From: Diphasiastrum complanatum
Lineage: Eukaryota; Streptophyta; Lycopodiopsida; Lycopodiales; Lycopodiaceae
DNA: 64,000 nt
Assembly: GCA_029204225.1 (NCBI GenBank)
Contig: CM055097.1
Location: 50,440,195 to 50,504,194 of the forward strand
Direction: 5' to 3'
In this document: piece after piece, positions 55,738 to 64,000 of the stretch
Layout: each line of letters starts with the position of its first letter
How positions within the stretch are numbered: position 1 is the stretch's first letter
Made by a program: the position numbers and the translations under genes
Notes under the pieces: model-generated
Told to the model about the DNA's origin: nothing
Database searches by the model: none
Seen by the model: the letters and a program-made list of their open reading frames with translations, nothing else

Positions 55738-56080
55738 TGTTAACAGACGTCAGATTTCGACGTCCCATTATACGTCGGATGGATGGACACACGTCATGGG
55801 GACGTCGAACATTTTTGGGCAGTTCTCTAGATTTTTTTGCGGAACAAATGTTAGATTTCGATGTGTTGATTGGACGTCGAATTTCAACGTGCAACATGGA
55901 TGTCGGATTCCGATGTCCCACGTGGATGTTGCAATCCGACGTCCATGTGGCTCCTGGCATCCCGGCGATCCCGACTGATGCTTCGGAACTCCGACATGTT
56001 GTATATGTCGGATTCCGACGTGTTTTGAAGATGTCGAAATTCGACATTCTCATTACGACGTGTTCATTCGACATCCGCGA
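55738..56080. repeat. Second array of CGTCGGATTCCGACGT-like palindromes
   Basis: At least ten units such as acgtcagatttcgacgtcc (55744), gacgtcgaatttcaacgt (55874), gatgtcggattccgatgtc (55899), atgtcggattccgacgtg (56006) and gatgtcgaaattcgacat (56030). Same motif as at 37874-38230, in keeping with CACTA subterminal repeats. Confidence 0.75.
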
Positions 56081-56136
56081 CGAATTTAAAAAAAAAATTA
56101 AGCTCATGATTCACATTGCAAAAGACATCGCAAATC

Positions 56137-56154
56137 ACAGCAGGAGTTGTAGTG
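56137..56154 (+). repeat. Candidate CACTA 3' terminus
   Basis: Sequence ACAGCAGGAGTTGTAGTG ends at 56154. CACTA elements end in ...GTAGTG, and this lies 75 bp beyond the subterminal palindromes. The predicted 3-bp duplication would be ggt (56155-56157). I did not find the matching CACTACAACTCC start within the window. Confidence 0.5.
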
Positions 56155-57160
56155 GGTGCCAAAAAATTTGAAGGGATGAGACGAACTCGAAGTGGCCAAT
56201 CAATTTGCAACATTCCATTTGATTGTTACCAGTCAAGTTTGAAAGAGACTTAGTCTTTGCCAATGCCTGAAAAATAACTAGCAATAGAAAGGCCGGTCAA
56301 ATAAAGTTGCCACTAGTGTGAAAATACCCTACCACTCTACTAGATAAATGTTTCAAGAGTCTTGATTAAGACCTATTTTTTTAGCTTCAGTTATTGATGT
56401 TATACCTCCTAAGGGCACTTGCCCTCATGAGGTGCCCGAAAGTGCATAAAGCCCTTTTGAGTCTTTACACGACATAAAGACACAACTTTTTATTTGTTTG
56501 AGAATTTTTAGTATTCCCTACACTCCTTTCTGAACAACCTACTCGAGATTTATGGCCATACTTCCCTGCTCGAGTTGACTGCCCAAGCAAGGATTTTAAA
56601 TGACCTCCTTATGGATTTGGAGAAAACCATTCCCCAAAAATCACCAAAAATGGTCATTTTTTGGACTTTTTTTGACTTCCCACAAGTTCAATTGTTGGAA
56701 TTCTTGGTTCTAACTTCAGGAATGATGATTTTTGGCTATTTTCCGGTTTTGTCATCACTATAAAGTGGAAATTCATGACATAAAACTCTTTTTCTAGCAC
56801 ATGCAAAATTATTTACAGAATTACAACCATCTAATTGATCTGATCATGTTGAATTTTGGTTCTTACTATCTATTTTGTGCCAAAAAATATGAAAAACCAA
56901 GTAAAAATTCAGATCTACCAAAGATTTGATCTACACAAGAAAAAGCTCCAAAAAAGCATCACAAATTGGCCTTCAAGGACAATTCTCCATAAAACCACAA
57001 AGAATCCCAAGAGTAATGGATCTTAGCAACAAGCAAATTGAAACTAGGATAGTACACCCACTTGCACACTTGCTATCCACCTTGGAAGAGAATTCCCATG
57101 GATCCAATCCAAAATTTCGGTGAAAAGGTAGCCCTTTTCCATGTTCTCCTATCTTCGTAA
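56155..57160. other. Unassigned non-coding region
   Basis: No coding frame with support. The part after about 56900 is probably the leader of the minus-strand retroelement whose primer site is at 57161. Confidence 0.4.
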
Positions 57161-57700
57161 GCCTTGCTCTGATACCACTATAAGGGAAGCTCCCTAAGAT
57201 CCTGCTTACAAGATAACACACAATGTAAGACACACTATGGAGCAACCACCCAACCACGTAGAAGCAACCAATTAACTCTAAAAGCTTCACCCCCAGCCCA
57301 AGGAACAAGAAGCATGAATGTAGAGTGAAACCTTGGCAATGAATCCATGATCACAATTAGGAGTAGGGCGAGTTTGGCCTCAATATATAGAGCCAAAAGC
57401 AACCTGGGCACATAGCCATGCATAGCCCTAAGTTCCCTATACATAGATTCACCTAGAATAGAGTCCTAAGCATGGACCACCTATTCATAGAATTGCTATT
57501 GATAACTCTACACATGCATACATTGTCTCCATTTAGTGTGTTCTGGGCCTCACAAGGATATTAGTTACTTTCGGGTCACATCCAGTATGACGTGGCATAA
57601 CTAACAGCTTGTTTTACTAGAGTACCGTGTATCCAAGACGGAGTATACTGAATCCTACTTATCGGTCATGGACATAACAACACCTCTTGTACATCATTTT
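57161..57700 (-). mobile_element. LTR-retrotransposon end fragment with primer binding site
   Basis: On the minus strand TGGTATCAGAGCAAGGC (57161-57177) is a tRNA-iMet primer site; the adjoining sequence 57178 to about 57700 is then the 5' LTR, ending CCTTATAG instead of the usual CA. The far LTR border is not clear. No gag or pol is seen beyond it. Confidence 0.5.
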
Positions 57701-58925
57701 CCATGCTAATTGAGAGGAGGAAACTCTTCCATTTTGAGCACTCAAGCATCATCAAATGTTATTGCGAGTCTTGTCTAATGCTTTTGTTAAGAGTTGCTTT
57801 TTTCTAATGTTTTGCTATTTTTTAATGGTGAATGTTCTTAATGCTTTTACATTAGAATAAGGCATTAGCACTTGGGCTACCTTCCTCTATCTCTCTCTCT
57901 TCTCTACTATGATGATGGCATGGTGTGGTTAGTGTTAGTGTGGTTAAAGCCAGCTAAAATAGACAACTTGAAATAGTTAGAGTCCCCTTTTGACAGGTGG
58001 AGGGCTGCTCACACTACGAACTATGACCCTACAGAATTGCTACACATGTCAATGTACTTTGGTGAATGATTTATGCATGGTTACTTGTGCTCTGGCCTTA
58101 GATTTGTGAGATAGACCTTGAAATCCATCTATAGCTTGATCTTTGTGCAATCACCCACATCTTAGGTGATTAATCACACATTTGGGTTGTCCCCACATGT
58201 GTGAAAACTTCACAAAAACATAATGGCAGTAGCAATCCTATCTGGCAGATCGTGCATGGAGAAATGTGAAGTTGTTGATACATCTTCTGATCTAGAGGAT
58301 CTGTTGGTTTTTAAAATTAATTCTTTCTTCTGCCTATCAGCAGAGACGGTGGGTTCTTCTTGAGATTGTCATTCTTGTTTTAAACCCAAGATCAGGCAGA
58401 AGGGACAGATTCTCATTGTAGTATATATTTTTGTCCTGCCTGTCAGAGGACTACTCAGGGTCGAACTCTCTTGAACACACTTACATTCTAACAGAGATGC
58501 AAGCCAAGAACGCTCATTCACATTTTCTCTCCCTACAATCCAGACAATGTCATTGGTCAAGAATTACGAGTAAAATTATAGTGCCGCGTTTTTTGCATTT
58601 TAGAGACAATGTCGCTTGTCAGGAATTACATGTAAAAATGCAATGTCGTCTTTTTTGCCTGCGAGTAAAATCGCAGTCACATTTTTTGCACTTTTCAAAG
58701 TGTCCCAAATTTTAAGAAAACGACTCTGGCAAATTGTGGAGCTACCTCAAATATTAAGGAAATGAGATTTTAAAACATTGTCGTGTTTTTTGCAAAAAGC
58801 TGACACTGTCACCTGTGGCAGTTTTACTTCATTTCTGCAGAGTAACAATTTTAGTTCACTTGTGCAGACAGACTGTTTATGGCCAATCTTCACCGCTTAT
58901 CAACAATGAATTTCTGAGAAGGAAC
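57701..58925. other. Unassigned region with degenerate short repeats
   Basis: No gene. Between 58570 and 58800 the words aatgtcgtcttttttgc, cattgtcgtgttttttgca, gtgccgcgttttttgcat and gcgagtaaaa recur, a pattern like subterminal repeats of a DNA transposon. Confidence 0.4.
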
Positions 58926-59019
58926 TGGATGAATGCTGACGGCCGGACATCAGCCAACTGGATGAATGCCAGCGGACACCAGCCAACTAGATGAATGCAG
59001 CGGACACCAGCCAACTAGC
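58926..59019. repeat. Short tandem repeat, about 29-33 bp by 3
   Basis: Three adjoining units of aactggatgaatgc...cggacaccagcc beginning near 58924, 58957 and 58986, the second and third nearly identical (29 and 28 bp), the first with a 4-bp extra segment. Confidence 0.8.
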
Positions 59020-59972
59020 AATCGCATTTGACGACCTAATTACTTAGTATACGAAAAACAATATGGTGCCCACACTGCCGGGCTACTCATCCTGTTGATG
59101 CTTGTCCTTCATATTCGCCTATCCAAGCACTTACAGTCCAACAATATGAAGCACAACCATCACATTCTTGACATTTCTTGACTTATCCCGAATATCCACT
59201 AGAAAGTCCAAAACCATTAGCCATGCAAGATGGCTATGCCATTATACAAGGGCCATTGCACACCAGATGTTTCATCTGTGGTGAAACTGGTCACTTCATG
59301 GTTGATTGTCCAGTCAAGACCAAGTACCATGCTGAGTGTCCTGACTGTATCAGAAAACACAATTTCAAAGACTATCCGAAACAACCAACTACGATCTTAC
59401 CTGCCCATCACGTCAGTTATGACTCTTGATAGGATCCTCACGACAACACCACACGAGCACTATAGCACCCAACCGATCAACCTGCTGCTCACTTGAGAAG
59501 TCTCTTGCAAACTTCTACATCACCGCACAATACACCAGCTCCATAATGCAAAAAGACAATATGAAATAAGTCCTTGTCAAAAGAAAGTGAAACCGATATT
59601 CCGTCATCTGCTACAATGTCCAACCAAGAGCAACCTCCACAGGGAATTGACAGTTTTTCTCCACTTCTACAACCTCAAATCTATTTGTCTTTCCATATGT
59701 TGATACGATTTCCAATGTGCCAATACATAATAAATCTAGAATTCGGAAATCCAGATAGAGATTCGATTCTAAATCTCTTGTTCAGAGAGGTCCTCAGGAC
59801 ATAGTACCTCATCCATACCTACATCTCAAGCTATATCTTACAACATCTGCTATCAATGATGGTAGATTTAGTGTAACCAACCCTGTCTTGTTTTGACAAG
59901 GGCATGTCAGAGTAAACCACATTACTCTACAAAACAGCTAATATATTGCAACTATCAAGGTACATTATCAAT
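59020..59972 (+). pseudogene. Retroelement gag-like remnant with CCHC knuckle
   Basis: A frame 59178-59429 contains CFICGETGHFMVDCP (C-x2-C-x4-H-x4-C) followed by CPDCIRKHNFKDYP, in a Pro/Tyr-rich context (MTYPEYPLESPKPL), suggesting a nucleocapsid of a gypsy-like element. Surrounding frames are broken and no protease or pol follows. The rest to 59972 shows nothing assignable. Confidence 0.5.
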
Positions 59973-60696
59973 GTTGATCCATTTGAGTGAAAACTATTCA
60001 TCAATCTTGAGCTAGAAATTGTCAAGATCCATTTTCCTAGCTATCTTGTCCAATTTTGGATCAAAAGAGATCAATAGGGCATTGATTGGGTATGACATGG
60101 TATTGTACGGAATCAGGTGCTCAGACATGTGTGAGGAACATCCAATTTCAGTTTGGGAGTTCTCTTTCATGTTTGATCCAAAAATCTTGCTAGATAGCTT
60201 GTTTTGAAGTTATTTTTGTCTAGTTTTTGATGCAATCAGTTTCATTCCATTTGGTTGTGCCAGTCCAAAGTTATAAGCTTTTGAAGAGGGTTAGGTAGGG
60301 CACCTAGACCTGGGTGGACACATTTGGTTTGGTCAAGGTATTGCTTGTTTGATCCAAAATCACAGTTGAATGTTTACCAATCTCATCTATATGTGATCTA
60401 GGCACTGTTTTGAGATCTTAGCCATTTTGTTTCATGCAACATCATTGCATTTGAGTCAAATTTGGTTTCTTAGTGTATTTCACACATGCTAAGAGTGTTT
60501 GATCCTAACTTTGCCCATACTCCACCATTTGATGTGAAGTAGATCTAGTTTTGGAGAGATTGAGATAGCTAGTGAGAATCATCTCACAGTTTGTTGCAAG
60601 ATCTTGCATAGGAGATGGTAGCACACCATTATTGGATCCTATAGTGAGAGAGAAGCAACATTTTTTGTTCATCACTTTTATTTATCTCCACTTTAC

Positions 60697-63270
60697 ATGA
60701 CTTCAATGAGTTCATACTTGTTGCAACCAAGTGAGAGATTGTCTACTTCCGATTATTCAATATGGAAGTTGAGGATGGAGTCCATCTTGATACTCCAAGA
60801 TGTGATGGACATTGTACTTGGGACTGAGGAGGAGCCTCAAGTCCTTCAAGAAGTACAAAAATACAAGAAGAGAGCTAGGATGGCTCTCCACTACATTAAG
60901 ATGAATGTCTCTAATGAGATATTGAGGGAGATTGGTGATTGTTCTACATCCAAGGAAGCTTGGGATTGTCTCAAGTCCATCTATGAGGCTAAGAACACCT
61001 CTAGGCTCCTCACTCTTAGAAATCAAATCCTGCAAAGTAGTCAAAAGAGTGATGAGAGTGCATCTAATCATGTTTTGAGAGTCAAGGATATTCATAGGGA
61101 GCTTGCATGTATTGGTGACTCAATCAATCAAAGTGAGCTAGTCCAAGTCATTCTCAATGGCTTGAGAGATGAATATGACAACCTTGTCCAATCCTTTGCC
61201 ATTAAGGAGGAGCTACCAAGTTTGGAGGCCCTTCAAAGTGTGCTTATTTCTGAAGAATCAAGACAAGAGTACAAACTCTTGAGGATGGACAAGCTATCAC
61301 TCAATCATGATGATGGCAAAGTTCTATTTGCCAAGCACAAAGAGAGGAGTAAGAAGCAACACCATCACTTTTCTAATGACAAAGCTAAAGACCAAGATGG
61401 AGAGGAGGATGATACCTCTCATGCTTCTACTTCAAATCTCAAGAAGAAGAAGATCAAGTGCTTTTATTGTGGCAAGAAAGGCCATTATGCCACCAATTGC
61501 TTCAAGAAGAAGAATCAACTCAATCAAGCCAACATCACCAATGAGAAAGAAGACTATATTGCAAGTGATGGAGAAGGCTCTCTTAGGGCATCAAGCTTCT
61601 CCTCTTCCACCTTCAACAAGGATGACTCATGGTATGTTGATAGTGGAGCATCTTCACATATGTGTGGCTCCAAGCATTCTTTTTCATCTATTATGCCTTA
61701 TGATGGAGTCAAGAAGACCATATACATTGCAAGTAAGCATGAGTGTAACATTGAAGGAGTAGGGACTATTGCCTTGAAGCTTGCATCTTCCAAAGATCTC
61801 TTTCTCAACAATGTTCTTTTTGTCCCAAAGCTTACAAAGAACATCTTAAGTGTTGGCCAACTTCTTGATAGTGGCTTTGATGTCAATTTCAATATTGACA
61901 ATTGTGTGATCAAGAAGGATGGTGAGATCCTTGCATATGGATCAAGATTTGAAGGCATCTACAAATTGGATCCAATTGAGAGTGCAAACTCTCTTGATGT
62001 TTCTTATATGTCCAATATTTCAAAGGAGGATGATCACACAAGATGCACATATCTTCTCTCTTCAAGTATTATGGTGTATGATTATTCCTTATTATTCAAA
62101 GCATATGTTGAGAAGCAATTCTCATTGAAGATCAAAGCATTGAGGAGTATTGGAGCTCTTGAAGGAATAGCACCATTTGAAGTTTCATTCAAGATGAAGC
62201 CTAAGGTTGATCACCTTAGTGAACTTGGTAGTGCTTGCTTTGCACATATTCCCTTGGAAACAAGGAGGAAGGATGATCCAAGCTCATGGATCATCATTGG
62301 ATACTCATCCATCAAGGAGGACTTTAGTGTCTTTACACTCTCTATTTCAAATGTGATCATGAATAGAGATGTCATATTGCATGAAGATTCAATCTTGGAA
62401 GTGGCCGAGATCAAGGCTTCTCAAGAAGCATCACAAGTTATCTTTTTTGAAGGTATTCAAGTTATGATGGGGCCAAGATGTGAGGAGGAGTTTCTTCTTC
62501 ATATGATTTCAAGAAGATCTTCAAGATGCATGGCCGAGTCTTTATGGCTCACCTTACATGGCAAAGAGGGGCATCTTTCATGTTGTATCTACTACAACAC
62601 ATTCATATATGCTTCTCTTCCTTTGCTTGATATGCTATCTTGCTTCATTGAATTTTTTGGATCTCAAAGTTCAAGAAAAGCTATACTAGTTTTGTATGAT
62701 GCTTATGGTATGGACATGTTTCTTGTCATTATTGACTTAGATATGTTTCCAATACTTTTTGAAAGCAAGATATTGTATTGTCAAAAGTATGCTCTTGGTT
62801 CTAGTAAGAACAAGATTGAGCTTGGTACTCACTTTTTTGAAAATCATGTTTTCACATGTTTTGAGGCAAATTGTAAACTCCTCTTGAGATTAAGTGAAGC
62901 ATCCAAAGTGGACACTTACATCCTTGAGAGAGTAACTAGCCTAAAAAAGATCAAGATAGTCTTTGATATCAAGATTAGATCCATCATGGATATAGTTCAT
63001 TGTATGTGGACTAGTCAAGCTAGAAAGCATAATCTTGATAATCATCATTGTTTTACATCTTATGATCTTGATCTCCATGATCCTTATGAGGCTTGGAAGC
63101 CTAGGATTTCTCTACTTATGGTGCATCCATCATGCAAGTGGAACTTTCAAATCAAAGATCATCATCAAGCGTGGAGGAAGCCCATGATCATAGTGGCATA
63201 TTGGTGGAGCACTCTTCAAAGGCATTGGCAAGAGATCTCTACCAAAGAGATCTTATCATGGATATGGTGA
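60697..63270 (+). CDS. copia-5 gag-protease fusion ORF with diverged C-terminus, 857 aa
   Basis: Uninterrupted frame from ATG 60697 (MTSMSSYLLQPSERLSTSDY; matches copia-1). Residues 1-250: UBN2-type gag (DYSIWKLRMESILILQDVMD). About 255-268: CCHC knuckle CFYCGKKGHYATNC. About 312-323: retropepsin site WYVDSGASSHMC. To about 430: YKLDP region. About 467-480: an integrase scrap (FKAYVEKQFSLKIKALRS) joined in frame to KPKVDHLSELG and IIIGYSSIKEDFSVF, so the zinc finger, DDE core and HRRLGH motif are gone. Residues 560-625 align loosely with the copia-1 linker (MGPRCEEE, SRRSSR). Residues about 626-857 have no homology I can see (YGMDMFLVIIDLDMF, SQARKHNLDNHHC). No RT or RNase H. Expression is doubtful because the LTR promoter is lost. 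Confidence 0.8.
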   Translation: MTSMSSYLLQPSERLSTSDYSIWKLRMESILILQDVMDIVLGTEEEPQVLQEVQKYKKRARMALHYIKMNVSNEILREIGDCSTSKEAWDCLKSIYEAKNTSRLLTLRNQILQSSQKSDESASNHVLRVKDIHRELACIGDSINQSELVQVILNGLRDEYDNLVQSFAIKEELPSLEALQSVLISEESRQEYKLLRMDKLSLNHDDGKVLFAKHKERSKKQHHHFSNDKAKDQDGEEDDTSHASTSNLKKKKIKCFYCGKKGHYATNCFKKKNQLNQANITNEKEDYIASDGEGSLRASSFSSSTFNKDDSWYVDSGASSHMCGSKHSFSSIMPYDGVKKTIYIASKHECNIEGVGTIALKLASSKDLFLNNVLFVPKLTKNILSVGQLLDSGFDVNFNIDNCVIKKDGEILAYGSRFEGIYKLDPIESANSLDVSYMSNISKEDDHTRCTYLLSSSIMVYDYSLLFKAYVEKQFSLKIKALRSIGALEGIAPFEVSFKMKPKVDHLSELGSACFAHIPLETRRKDDPSSWIIIGYSSIKEDFSVFTLSISNVIMNRDVILHEDSILEVAEIKASQEASQVIFFEGIQVMMGPRCEEEFLLHMISRRSSRCMAESLWLTLHGKEGHLSCCIYYNTFIYASLPLLDMLSCFIEFFGSQSSRKAILVLYDAYGMDMFLVIIDLDMFPILFESKILYCQKYALGSSKNKIELGTHFFENHVFTCFEANCKLLLRLSEASKVDTYILERVTSLKKIKIVFDIKIRSIMDIVHCMWTSQARKHNLDNHHCFTSYDLDLHDPYEAWKPRISLLMVHPSCKWNFQIKDHHQAWRKPMIIVAYWWSTLQRHWQEISTKEILSWIW

Positions 63271-63397
63271 GGGTGCTGCTATGATGGATCCCTTGGCTGA
63301 TCTTCACTTCTTATGCATACCAAAGGATCCACTCAAAAAGATTTACAAACTTCTCAAGTGATCTAGTACCTTTCCAAGCTATTTTTTTGAGGAGGAG

Positions 63398-64000
63398 TGT
63401 GAGAAATTGGCAAAAATCTAGCTTGGTATTTTTATGAGAGAAGTTTGTAAGTGAATCTCACATGTGTGGAGGATGTTCCCACTAGTGGAAAATTTTAAAG
63501 TAAATAAAAAATGTTTGATATAGAGGTCTCATAGAATTTCATAGTCAAGCATTTAGGTGTAGGATGTTGATAGGGTCAAATTTGGCATTTATGGCAAATT
63601 ATCCATTTCCACTTGTAATGCCACTATTGAGCCAAAATAGAGTAGGAGACCAAACTCGTGCCAATTAGAGTGTAGACAAGTGTAATGCTTTTGTTTGATG
63701 AAGTTTAAGAGGTCCAATAGGATTTAGAGGTGGAACCATGAGTGGTCCAATAGAATTTGAGATATGCTATAAAATGGTCCAATAGAATCTAGAGGTGAAT
63801 GGATCAATTGTCCAATAGGATTAAGAGGTGGCAAAAGTGTGGTCCAATCATGATTGAGTACTATGGTAGCTCATGGATCTATTAGTATCATTGTACTTCT
63901 CATTTGGATCTAATAGATTTTGAGATTGAGTGGATTTTGTGAGTAATTGGTTTTCTAGCTTTCTCTCTCTACTCGAGAGCTCATGATGATTTTCTCTCTC
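63398..64000 (+). repeat. copia-5 3' LTR, cut by window end
   Basis: 603 bp starting TGTGAGAAATTGGC, matching the solo LTR at 44951-45770 read in reverse. About 220 bp should lie beyond the window. Confidence 0.9.

Larger units (their letters stand above)
59973..64000 (+). mobile_element. copia-5: same family as copia-1, lacking 5' LTR, RT and integrase core
   Basis: Leader homology to copia-1 starts at 59973 (equivalent to 10357), so 5' LTR, primer site and the first 34 leader bases are missing. One long ORF (60697-63270), a short tail, a polypurine tract TTTTGAGGAGGAG (63385-63397) and the 3' LTR follow. Sequence upstream of 59973 is unrelated. It cannot transpose by itself. Confidence 0.88.

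Overview
The window looks like land-plant nuclear DNA: AT-rich, intron-bearing, and made almost entirely of nested and decayed transposable elements (Ty1/copia, Ty3/gypsy, CACTA/En-Spm, tRNA-derived retroposons, long CT/AC microsatellites). Plant-type features are tRNA-iMet primer sites (TGGTATCAGAGC), CACTA TNP2/DUF4218/DUF4216 remnants and a plant-type purple acid phosphatase. I cannot fix the species; a large, repeat-rich genome is likely. Only one host gene looks intact: a six-exon purple acid phosphatase at 40120-42857 (448 aa, all metal ligands present).

Layout. 1-4.3 kb: two tandem pseudogene copies of an unknown intron-containing protein (here 'fam-M') facing a decayed Ulp1/C48 peptidase. 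4.4-8.4 kb: a junkyard of gypsy, copia and CACTA pieces plus a third fam-M copy. 8.4-10.15 kb: an unknown intron-containing gene ('fam-E') with a CACGTG-rich upstream region. 10.15-14.45 kb: copia-1. 14.5-28.5 kb: copia-2, split by a 7 kb gypsy-type element with giant LTRs (itself carrying two tRNA-derived retroposons with 15-bp target duplications) and by a 2.5 kb gypsy element with target duplication GTACG. 28.5-29.7 kb: part of a second unknown gene family ('fam-T'). 29.7-31.6 kb: 3' half of a CACTA transposase gene. 31.9-33.5 kb: a higher-order microsatellite array. 33.66-37.87 kb: copia-3, complete ends, target duplication CCAAA, inserted in an array of short palindromes. 39.4-43.1 kb: phosphatase island. 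44.4-49.7 kb: the best-preserved undescribed cassette, fam-T (+) and fam-E (-) converging with about 100 bp between them, with a candidate divergent promoter beyond fam-E; fam-T carries a solo LTR (target duplication ATAAA). 50.52-54.02 kb: copia-4, target duplication TATTA. 54.4-56.15 kb: CACTA-like ORF, palindromic subterminal repeats and a candidate CACTA end. 57-59.97 kb: LTR and gag scraps. 59.97-64 kb: copia-5, which has lost RT and the integrase core but keeps one uninterrupted 857-codon frame.

The most novel signal is the set fam-M, fam-T, fam-E and Ulp1: multi-exon, multi-copy, arranged convergently, matching none of the LTR or CACTA coding regions here. I infer they are parts of one or two undescribed families of large DNA transposons. 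Copies at different places confirm splice sites, insertion dates and empty sites for each other.
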